From Colwellia sp. (GTDB lineage Bacteria > Pseudomonadota > Gammaproteobacteria > Enterobacterales > Alteromonadaceae): a stretch of 64,000 bases of DNA. The notes beneath the pieces were generated by a model. It had not been told where the DNA came from. It ran no database searches and saw nothing but the letters and a program-made list of their open reading frames with translations. The DNA is taken from contig NVWU01000010.1 of NCBI GenBank assembly GCA_002733765.1, positions 62,001 through 126,000 on the forward strand, read 5' to 3'. The position numbers and the translations under genes are program-made. Positions within the stretch are counted from its first letter, which is position 1. Every line of letters starts with the position of its first letter. Positions 17,899-26,241 of the stretch are shown in pieces.

Positions 17899-20800
17899 TT
17901 GAAAAATACTACAGACACCTTGGCAATTATGTGTTTATTGACTGTCATCAAAACTAAATTTATGAGCCTACAAAAATGTAATACAAGCATGCTATCGATT
18001 TTTGTAGCAATAGCTCTGCACATAAAGCGAATAGGTGTTTTATCCGTTTTGGCCATATTATACCTTAGCATTTACACGGTAAATTTTGGCGCTATATTGG
18101 TGCATTTTTCGAATGAGAACTCTGTTGATGATAAAGATTTCCCCATAACTTGGATGGCAACGGCTCACGCCGTTGAAGAAACGGTGGGAGATAACTTCCC
18201 CGCTGTTTCTTATAGTCAAAATAGTGGTAGTAAAAACTGGAATGGAAACTGGGTAGAAGTGGGTGAATCTGATGGTACCAGTGCTGGTATCGCTAGAGTG
18301 AATAGTAGTTTATGTACAAGTGGAAACTGTTTGCGTTTGGGGGTTCCCTCGGGCAATAGCGCTCAAACTTATAATGATAAAGGTGTTTATCGTAAAGTGG
18401 ACTTGAGTGGTGCTATTAGCGCAACGCTTTCATTTGTGTATCGTAGTGGAGTCAATAATGGCAGTCAAACCGTTGTACTTTCAGTTTATAACGGTAGCGC
18501 TTGGATCGATTTAAAAAATTACTACATTGACAGCACAAAAACCTCGCCCACATCTGCAACATTTAATCTTTTAAATTACGATGCTAATATCACGCGAATA
18601 CGTTTTTTAGCATCGGGCAGTAATGCTGTCATTGGGATGTATATTGATGATATTGAGATCAATTACGAAATAGTTGTGCCAAGTAAACTTTCTGTATCTA
18701 CTGAAAATGTGATTCAAGAATACGATGTTTCCAGTTATGGCGGTAGCGGTCAAGATAAAACTGGAACGGTAGAGATTAGAGATGCAGGCTTAAGTCTATA
18801 CCTTGAGGGTAATCGTTGGAAGAAGATCGATTTTCCTTACACTGTAACTGAAAATACCATGATCGAATTTGACTTTCAAAGTACTGTTCAAGGCGAAATT
18901 CTTGGTATGGGCTTCGATAATGACTTAAGTGTTAGCTCAGATAAGAGCTTTAAAGTATATGGCACTCAAAACTGGGGGATCTCCGACTTTGATACGTATT
19001 CCGGTAGCGGCATAACCCATTTTACTATTCCTGTGGGGCAGTTTTACACGGGTAATTTTCAATATTTATTTTTTATAAATGACAACGATAGCAATCTAAC
19101 AAGCAATAGTCTTTACAGTAATATCATTGTGTATGAGAAAAATATAACGGGCAGTTTAACAGGCAATTTGAATGTTGATAATGCCTTTGAGGCTTATATT
19201 TCAACAGATAATTCAGTACAAGGTACTTTACTTACCTCAGGTACTGATTGGCCAACGACATATACTCTGGCAAGTTCATTAACGGCAGGACAGGATTATT
19301 ATTTACATATCAAAGCGACTGATTATGGTGTTATAGCCGGTTTTCTAGGGGAATTTAAAATAGGCGGTTCTGATCATACCTTTTCTAATGGTCAGACAAC
19401 TCTTAATACAAATACCTCTGACTGGTCGGTAAGTACGACAGGATGGGAAAATTATCAGTCAGTTACCGCCTATGGTGTGAATGGTGACTCCCCGTCGCCT
19501 TGGAATAGGATTATGTCAGATATCAGTGCTACCGCACAATGGATTTGGTCATCAAATAATCCTGCTGATAACATCAATTACTTTTCGGCTAGGATTGTGA
19601 CGTCAACTATACACCCCCTAGCAGAATATCGCTTTGAAGAAACCACTTGGGATGGTAGCCCAGATGAAATTCTCGACAGCACAGGTAATGGCCATCATGC
19701 CCAAGCACTTAGAGACTCTATACTTGTTAACCCACCCACTGCAGTGGCTCCAGCAGCCTTATCAGGTGACCCTGGAACCTGTGGCTATGCCAGTCAAAGT
19801 AGTGGTGCTATTCAAGTAACAGGATTGCCATTAGATACATCAACTATTGGTGTGAAAACCACGGTGACATTCTGGATGAATTGGAATGGTATCGAGAATG
19901 TCATGCCCATCGGTTGGAATGTTCACGATATCTGGCTCGTCAGTGGGTCCATGGGATTTAACACAGGAGGAGGTGATGTGTACGGTATTTCAAGTGCCGG
20001 ATTAGCCAATGGCTGGCACCATGTAGCCGCCGAATTCACCAACGGTAGTGTAACTAACAATCGAATACATATTGATGGTGTAGAACAAGTACTCACTCAA
20101 CGTCGAAATTCTCCAAACAACGGGCGAGCTTTTGTGAATAGCGAATTTCGTATAGGCGGTTGGTCAATTAATACTAGTTATGATTTTCAGGGATTAATAG
20201 ATGAGGTGCGCATATATCAAGATGCACTGTCTACAACTCAAATCAACACCATTATGAATGAGGTACATCCCTGTAATATACCCATCATAGATCATTATCA
20301 AATTATTCATGATAGTAATGGCCTGACTTGTGCGCCAGAGAAAGTATTAATTCGTGCTTGTAGCGACGCTAACTGTAGCTCTTTTGATAATACGATAAAT
20401 ACCACGGTAACTATGCAGGTTAATGGTGGAGCAGATCAAAATATTACTATTATTAATGGGAGTAGTGTTAATGAAAGTTTTGTTTATACCGATTCTGATA
20501 ATCCCGCTGTACTTTCATTAACGTCTGATTATTCTTGTTCAGATACCAGTAATAATTCTGCTGGTTGTGCGGTTAACTTTGCTAAAGCTGGCTTCTTGTT
20601 GAATTTAGACAATCACCAATCTTGTACTACACCTAACCTAACAATTAAGGCGGTTAGATTTATTGGTTCTGGGCTTGATTGTGCTCCTGCTTATACCGGG
20701 AACCAATCGGTTGATTTTATCTTCAACTATTCTGACCCTTTTAATGGAACTGAAGTGCCTAGTTTGGCCACAGTAGATATGGCAGCAGCAACGGTCACAC

Positions 20801-22377
20801 AAACCAGAACAATTACCTTTGACGATACTGGCACTGCTAACCTGAGCTTTAATTATCAAGACGCGGGAAAAATTCGTATCAATGTCAATGATGCTGCTGG
20901 AGTAGGGTTAGCAGCCTCTTTCGTTACTACGGTAATAAGGCCAGCTAAACTGATAGTCGCTAGTCCTGATACCAATGCTGACTGTGCTACTAGTAATGCT
21001 GCTAATGCTACTTGCTCAGTTTTTAAAACCGCAGGTGCTCAGTTCAATTTAAACATTACCGCCGCATGCAGTAATGACACAGTAACGGAAAATTTTAGAA
21101 TGAATAATATTCCGTTAACTGTCTCTACCATTGCGCCTAATGTGGATAACCTCGTTACACTGGGCGTAACAAATATCAATGTACTAACAGCAGATAATGG
21201 AATCCATAAAATAAGCAATCAAACAGTTTCAGAAGTAGGTGTCTTTACTATCACGGCTACTCCGCCAATGAACGGATATTTTGGCGAAACTATACCTGCC
21301 GCAGTCAGCGCTAATATCGGTCGCTTTATCCCTGATTATTTCAAACAAACAATTAAAGCAACGTTAGGGCCAACATTAGGTGACGAAGGTAGTTTAACAG
21401 TAAATCATAATAATGATTCTGGTGCATGCCAAATGGCTGACTGGGCTTATTCAGGGCAACTTACCGATGATATAGGGGGGAACCCACAAGGGAGCATTCG
21501 CTATTTTAACTCGCCAACATTAACGATTACGGCATATAATAGCGCAGATGAAATCACTGAAAACTATGTCGATAACTTTGCTAAATTAATGTTTTTAACA
21601 ACCGATACCGATAATAAAATTAGCTTTAAGCAACCTGAAAAAACTCACATCAATGGATTACCTTTAACGGGAACTTTCCCTGAGTTAGGTGAAATAGTCA
21701 ATTTAGGTGGAGGGATTTTAACATACCAATTATCAGAAAAAGATCACTTTGTTTATACGCGTAATGCAAGCAGTGAAATATCCCCTTTTAACGCAGAATT
21801 TGAGCTACCCTTTAATGTATTCAAAGACTCTGATGGGGTAACGTTTAAAGCATCAACTGCTGTTATTGATTACTTTGAAACCCCAAAATTTTATAAACGC
21901 GAAGCGACTCCAAGTGTTTCTGCATTTAATAATACCATTGAAATTCGATTTGGCAGATTACGGCTAAAAAATAGCTTTGGACCTGAAACATCAGATTTAC
22001 CTCAACCAATGCAACTTGAACATTTTGATGGTACAGCCTTTATCACCACCTCAGATAATAACTGCGCCAGTTATGACATTGCTAACGCCTCATTTGATCC
22101 GGCTCCTGCCCCCAATGTTTTAGTTCTCACTGATAGCAAAGTAGTATTAGCTGACTCCAGCACAGGTAAATTTAGTACGGGTAGTACAAATGCTATTATG
22201 CTTGAAGCGCCTGGTGCAGGAAAACAAGGTACCTTCATTGTCACTTATGATATTTTTGATTGGTTGAAATATGATTGGGATAATGATGGTGTTTATATTA
22301 ACCCTTCAGCTAACGCCACATTTGGGAGATATAGGGGTAACGATAGAATAATTTACTCGCGCGAAGTTTTTCGTTAA
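17899..22377 (+). CDS. mshQ: MshQ-like protein with LamG and DUF6701 domains
   Basis: 1492 residues as drawn. A hydrophobic segment (about 43-64, IKRIGVLSVLAILYLSIYTV) serves as signal or anchor. Residues about 65-560 hold beta-rich repeats including an Asn/Ser-rich MAM/jelly-roll-like part; 572-795 is a LamG/concanavalin-like domain (EYRFEE, GNGHHAQA, WHHVAAEF, GLIDEVRIY); about 900-1492 is the DUF6701 part of MshQ, ending in ATFGRYRGNDRIIYSREVF. MshQ belongs to mannose-sensitive hemagglutinin (type IV) pilus loci, but no other msh gene is here, so this is an isolated adhesin-type homologue. The TTG start is uncertain; ATGs at 17929 and 17962 are alternatives. Large, secreted, probably surface-exposed. 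Confidence 0.85.
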   Translation: MKNTTDTLAIMCLLTVIKTKFMSLQKCNTSMLSIFVAIALHIKRIGVLSVLAILYLSIYTVNFGAILVHFSNENSVDDKDFPITWMATAHAVEETVGDNFPAVSYSQNSGSKNWNGNWVEVGESDGTSAGIARVNSSLCTSGNCLRLGVPSGNSAQTYNDKGVYRKVDLSGAISATLSFVYRSGVNNGSQTVVLSVYNGSAWIDLKNYYIDSTKTSPTSATFNLLNYDANITRIRFLASGSNAVIGMYIDDIEINYEIVVPSKLSVSTENVIQEYDVSSYGGSGQDKTGTVEIRDAGLSLYLEGNRWKKIDFPYTVTENTMIEFDFQSTVQGEILGMGFDNDLSVSSDKSFKVYGTQNWGISDFDTYSGSGITHFTIPVGQFYTGNFQYLFFINDNDSNLTSNSLYSNIIVYEKNITGSLTGNLNVDNAFEAYISTDNSVQGTLLTSGTDWPTTYTLASSLTAGQDYYLHIKATDYGVIAGFLGEFKIGGSDHTFSNGQTTLNTNTSDWSVSTTGWENYQSVTAYGVNGDSPSPWNRIMSDISATAQWIWSSNNPADNINYFSARIVTSTIHPLAEYRFEETTWDGSPDEILDSTGNGHHAQALRDSILVNPPTAVAPAALSGDPGTCGYASQSSGAIQVTGLPLDTSTIGVKTTVTFWMNWNGIENVMPIGWNVHDIWLVSGSMGFNTGGGDVYGISSAGLANGWHHVAAEFTNGSVTNNRIHIDGVEQVLTQRRNSPNNGRAFVNSEFRIGGWSINTSYDFQGLIDEVRIYQDALSTTQINTIMNEVHPCNIPIIDHYQIIHDSNGLTCAPEKVLIRACSDANCSSFDNTINTTVTMQVNGGADQNITIINGSSVNESFVYTDSDNPAVLSLTSDYSCSDTSNNSAGCAVNFAKAGFLLNLDNHQSCTTPNLTIKAVRFIGSGLDCAPAYTGNQSVDFIFNYSDPFNGTEVPSLATVDMAAATVTQTRTITFDDTGTANLSFNYQDAGKIRINVNDAAGVGLAASFVTTVIRPAKLIVASPDTNADCATSNAANATCSVFKTAGAQFNLNITAACSNDTVTENFRMNNIPLTVSTIAPNVDNLVTLGVTNINVLTADNGIHKISNQTVSEVGVFTITATPPMNGYFGETIPAAVSANIGRFIPDYFKQTIKATLGPTLGDEGSLTVNHNNDSGACQMADWAYSGQLTDDIGGNPQGSIRYFNSPTLTITAYNSADEITENYVDNFAKLMFLTTDTDNKISFKQPEKTHINGLPLTGTFPELGEIVNLGGGILTYQLSEKDHFVYTRNASSEISPFNAEFELPFNVFKDSDGVTFKASTAVIDYFETPKFYKREATPSVSAFNNTIEIRFGRLRLKNSFGPETSDLPQPMQLEHFDGTAFITTSDNNCASYDIANASFDPAPAPNVLVLTDSKVVLADSSTGKFSTGSTNAIMLEAPGAGKQGTFIVTYDIFDWLKYDWDNDGVYINPSANATFGRYRGNDRIIYSREVFR

Positions 22378-22461
22378 TGGTCATATGCTATCCGATAAAT
22401 AGCTTATACCCACTCCGCTTGAATATGCTCGTTTGAGTACCAATTTACTCTACCCATGATA

Positions 22462-22620
22462 ATACCAATCAGATTAATTAATGGTTCAAATTTTAATGAG
22501 GGTAAATCTTCAAGAACAAGACGCTTGATTGACCAATAGCGGGCTATTGGGATTGAAAGCAACGATGTTATTGGATATTTAGACCATTTAAAAAGATCAC
22601 TTAGTTAGTCTGATTGGTAT
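22462..22620. repeat. M-type MITE-like element, copy 1
   Basis: 159 bp bounded by imperfect 20-bp terminal inverted repeats (ATACCAATCAGATTAATTAA at left; its near-complement with two mismatches at right). No coding capacity. Relatives lie at 50874-51025 (opposite orientation) and 61715-61864, sharing the core GATTGAAAGCAaCGATGTTAT. Confidence 0.8.
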
Positions 22621-23110
22621 AATTACCATTTATCATCCCGTTGGCGCTATCTCTACTATTTATTGAAAATGTTTTGCATCATATCCATATAAAATACAGA
22701 ACCGTTCAATACATCTGTTTGCCCTATTGCTAGACAAGTAAACCATAAAGATGAGTTGATATGAACTGCGGTTACCTAACCGCGCTGTCGACTACCCTCT
22801 TCTGTCCAAAGCCTTATCATGGTGTTTTGTTGGCCAAAAAATAAAACTTCATCTTGAAATCATAGATCAACTTTATCCAGTTTACTACTCGTTGAATGAT
22901 GTTGAGCGATTGCTTTAAGATATTTTTAAAGTCCTCTATTAGCACTTCTAAGCGAAATAAAAACTAAAATTTTACATCCATAAAAAAGAGTAATTAGAGA
23001 CACCAAACTAGTGCAAGCGTTTCCCAATATTGAGTCAACCTAATCTATTCAAATTAACCAAAGCCTTTAAAAAAACAGTTATCACTTTGATTTGACAGGA
23101 AAATAACTAT
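22621..23110. other. Intergenic upstream of the nitrate assimilation genes
   Basis: About 490 bp without a recognisable gene on either strand. It should hold activator sites for the sigma-54-type promoter at 23111, but no clear NtrC palindrome was found by eye. Confidence 0.5.
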
Positions 23111-23126
23111 TGGCACAAAACATGCT
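23111..23126 (+). promoter_or_regulatory. Sigma-54-type promoter of nirB
   Basis: TGGCACAAAACATGCTT has GG and GC separated by exactly ten bases, matching the -24/-12 consensus TGGCAC-N5-TTGCW except for one base in the -12 box. A start near 23137 would leave an 80-nt leader before nirB. NtrC-type nitrogen control of nitrate assimilation by this kind of promoter is known in other proteobacteria. Confidence 0.65.
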
Positions 23127-23216
23127 TAATTGTTTGATAACGTTAGCCAAGTATTATTTTAATTAAGCGTTAACAAAATTTATACAACCAATATCAATAT
23201 TGAAGCAGGGTGAAAA

Positions 23217-25790
23217 ATGAGCTCAAGTAAGCAGAAATTAGTAGAAAAGCAAAAAGTGGTCGTTGTCGGTAACGGCATGGTGGGTCACCATTTTGTTGAG
23301 CAATTAGCTCAATTGAGAGCATCTAGCGAAGCAATTGAGATAACGGTTTTGTCAGCAGAATCTCGTCTTGCTTATGACCGTGTTCATCTTACTGAGTACT
23401 TTAGTGGTAAAACAGCTGAAGATCTAGCGATGACTGACGCAGAAACTTACCAAAATTGGGATGTGAAATTTCAAACCAATACAAAAGTAGTTGATATTGA
23501 TCGCACCAATAAAAATATTGTTACTGAAAGTGGTCAAGTTATCGATTATGACAAACTTATCTTAGCGACAGGTTCATATCCATTTGTACCACCTATTCCG
23601 GGTGGTGACGTAGAACATAGCCTTGTTTACCGAACTATTGACGATTTAGAAGCGATTCAAGCAAGTGCTAACATCAGTAAAGTCGGTGTTGTTATTGGTG
23701 GTGGTTTACTTGGTTTAGAAGCAGCAAAGGCACTTAAAGAATTAGATTTAGAAACTCACGTTGTTGAATTTGCACCGCAATTAATGGCCGTACAGGTTGA
23801 TACTGGTGGTGGTCGTTTATTAAGAACTAAAATTGAAGAGTTAGGCGTACAAGTACATACATCTAAAGCAACCAATGAAATTATAGCGGGCGAAAATTGT
23901 CGTTATAAACTTTGTTTTAGTGACGGCACTGAACTTGAAACTGATTTAATCTTATTCTCAGCGGGTATTCGTCCGTATGACAATCTTGCTCGTGAATTTG
24001 ACCTAACTATTGGTGAGCGTGGCGGTATTGTTATTGATAACCAATGTAAAACGTCTGACGAAAATATTTATGCTATTGGTGAATGTGCGTTATGGAATAA
24101 CTTTATCTATGGTTTAGTTGCGCCAGGTTATGCAATGGCTAAGGTTGCAGCAAAAGATATTATCGGTGAAAGTGCTGAGTTTACCGGTGCAGATATGAGT
24201 ACCAAATTAAAGCTGATGGGCGTTGAAGTAGGCTCAATAGGTGATGCACATGCTAAAACCGAAGGTGCATTAACCTACATTTATGAAAACCAACCTGAGA
24301 GCATGTACAAAAAAATTGTAGTATCAGCTGACAAGAAAAAAATGCTTGGTGCTGTATTAATTGGTGATAACAGTGAATATGACTCGTTATTACAATACAT
24401 GTTGAATGAAATTGATCTACCAGAATCTCCAGAAGGCTTAATTTTACCCTCTTCAGGCGACAAACCTACGTTAGGTGTTGATGCACTACCTGATACCGCA
24501 TCAATCTGTTCATGTCATAACGTAACTAAAGGCGACATCATTGCTTCAATTGATGCCGGTGCAACAACAGTTGCTGACGTTAAGAGCTGTACTAAAGCGG
24601 GGTCAGGTTGTGGTGGTTGTGCGGCATTAGTGAAAAGCGTTGCTGATAACGAATTTGAAAAACGTGGTGTTGAAGTTAAGAAAGATATTTGTGAGCATTT
24701 TGCTTACTCACGTCGTGAAATTTACGACATTGTTAGCGTAGAAAAAATTAAAACCTTTGATGAGCTTTTAGCCTCACATGGTAAAGGACATGGTTGTGAA
24801 ATTTGTAAACCACTAGCCGGTTCAGTACTTGCTTCTGTATGGAATGACTACATTCTTAAAAAACCACATTTATCACTTCAAGATACTAATGATACTTACC
24901 TAGGTAACATGCAAAAAGATGGTACTTATTCCGTTGTACCCCGTATTGCTGGCGGTGAAATTACGCCTGACAAACTTATCGTATTGGGTGAAGTTGCTAA
25001 GAAGTACAATCTATACACCAAAATTACTGGTGGTGCGCGTGTCGATTTATTTGGTGCCCGTGTTGAACAACTACCTTTCATTTGGAAAGAATTAGTTGAT
25101 GCTGGTTTTGAAACGGGTCACGCCTACGGTAAATCATTACGTACGGTTAAATCTTGTGTTGGCTCTACTTGGTGTCGTTACGGTGTTAAAGACAGTATGG
25201 GTATGGCAATCGAATTAGAAAACCGTTACAAAGGCTTACGTGCTCCTCATAAGATCAAGTTCGGTGTGTCTGGTTGTACCCGTGAGTGTGCTGAAGCTCA
25301 AGGTAAAGATATTGGTATTATAGCAACAGACAATGGTTGGAACTTATATGTTGCCGGTAACGGTGGTATGAAACCTCGTCACGCGGACTTATTTGCTACT
25401 GATTTAGACGATGAAACTTTAGTTAAATATGTTGACCGTATCTTAATGTTTTACGTACAAACGGGTGACCGTTTACAACGTACTTCTACTTGGATGGAAA
25501 ACCTAGAAGGTGGTTTAGAATACTTACAAGACGTTATTATTAAAGACAGCTTAGGCATCAATGATGTATTAGAAGAGCAAATGAACTCCATTATTGGCAC
25601 CTATCAATGTGAATGGAAAACTACCTTAAATGATCCTGAAGCGCTGAAACGTTTTCAACCTTTTGTCAACTCGTCAAAACCAGACAGTAATATTATCTTT
25701 GTACAAGAGCGCGATCAAATTCGCCCTGCAACCAAAGATGAAAAAGCAGAAGAACTTTCAAACGTTACAAAAATTGCCGAAGAAGCGTAA
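23217..25790 (+). CDS. nirB: Nitrite reductase (NADH) large subunit
   Basis: Reduces nitrite to ammonium in the cytosol. 857 residues, standard. Domains in order: FAD/NAD(P)H-binding pyridine nucleotide-disulfide part (about 10-310; GNGMVGHHF, GGGLLGLEAA), BFD-like [2Fe-2S] domain (about 428-480, with C431/C433 and a GSGCGGC pair), ferredoxin-like half domain (about 560-620), and the siroheme/[4Fe-4S] domain with C647, C653, C687 and C691 (C-x5-C-x33-C-x3-C). AGGGTG ribosome site before the ATG. First of nirB-nirD-nasA behind a sigma-54-type promoter, so the role is assimilatory. Confidence 0.97.
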   Translation: MSSSKQKLVEKQKVVVVGNGMVGHHFVEQLAQLRASSEAIEITVLSAESRLAYDRVHLTEYFSGKTAEDLAMTDAETYQNWDVKFQTNTKVVDIDRTNKNIVTESGQVIDYDKLILATGSYPFVPPIPGGDVEHSLVYRTIDDLEAIQASANISKVGVVIGGGLLGLEAAKALKELDLETHVVEFAPQLMAVQVDTGGGRLLRTKIEELGVQVHTSKATNEIIAGENCRYKLCFSDGTELETDLILFSAGIRPYDNLAREFDLTIGERGGIVIDNQCKTSDENIYAIGECALWNNFIYGLVAPGYAMAKVAAKDIIGESAEFTGADMSTKLKLMGVEVGSIGDAHAKTEGALTYIYENQPESMYKKIVVSADKKKMLGAVLIGDNSEYDSLLQYMLNEIDLPESPEGLILPSSGDKPTLGVDALPDTASICSCHNVTKGDIIASIDAGATTVADVKSCTKAGSGCGGCAALVKSVADNEFEKRGVEVKKDICEHFAYSRREIYDIVSVEKIKTFDELLASHGKGHGCEICKPLAGSVLASVWNDYILKKPHLSLQDTNDTYLGNMQKDGTYSVVPRIAGGEITPDKLIVLGEVAKKYNLYTKITGGARVDLFGARVEQLPFIWKELVDAGFETGHAYGKSLRTVKSCVGSTWCRYGVKDSMGMAIELENRYKGLRAPHKIKFGVSGCTRECAEAQGKDIGIIATDNGWNLYVAGNGGMKPRHADLFATDLDDETLVKYVDRILMFYVQTGDRLQRTSTWMENLEGGLEYLQDVIIKDSLGINDVLEEQMNSIIGTYQCEWKTTLNDPEALKRFQPFVNSSKPDSNIIFVQERDQIRPATKDEKAEELSNVTKIAEEA

Positions 25791-25799
25791 GGAGATATC

Positions 25800-26165
25800 A
25801 TGTCAGAACAAAGCATTTCAGCACAAGATAAGAATTGGTTAACAATATGTGACGCCAGTGATTTAGTTAAAGATTCAGGTATTTGTGCCTTAATAGAGCA
25901 AGGTACTAAAGAGAAGCAAGTCGCTATTTTTCATTTGCCTAATACCGAAAAACAAGTGTATGCCGTCAGTAATTATGACCCCATTGGCGAAGCCAATGTA
26001 CTGTATCGTGGCATAGTAGGCAGCGTAGGAGACGACATCGTTGTTGCCTCTCCTTTATATAAACAACATTTTTGTTTAACCACAGGGAAATGTTTACAAG
26101 AAGACGTAAACATAGATGTTTTCCCTGCACGTATTCTTGATAACCAAGTTCAACTTTTTGTCTAG
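25800..26165 (+). CDS. nirD: Nitrite reductase (NADH) small subunit
   Basis: 121 residues with a Rieske-like beta fold. The Cys/His ligands of a true Rieske cluster are missing (SPLYKQHFCLTTGKCL keeps the shape but not the pairs), as in E. coli NirD. It starts 9 nt after the nirB stop with its own GGAG ribosome site, hence translated together and forming the NirBD complex. Confidence 0.92.
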   Translation: MSEQSISAQDKNWLTICDASDLVKDSGICALIEQGTKEKQVAIFHLPNTEKQVYAVSNYDPIGEANVLYRGIVGSVGDDIVVASPLYKQHFCLTTGKCLQEDVNIDVFPARILDNQVQLFV

Positions 26166-26181
26166 CTAAATATCACTAAAA

Positions 26182-26212
26182 AAGTACAACCCTTATCAAA
26201 CGGGTTGTACTT
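26182..26212 (+). other. Stable hairpin between nirD and nasA
   Basis: Eleven-base perfect stem AAGTACAACCC/GGGTTGTACTT with a nine-base loop, 16 nt after nirD. There is no T tract on the plus strand, so it is more likely an mRNA end-protecting or processing element than a full terminator; nasA may still be co-transcribed. Confidence 0.7.
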
Positions 26213-26241
26213 AGCACTATTCTCTGTTTAAGGTAAATTTT

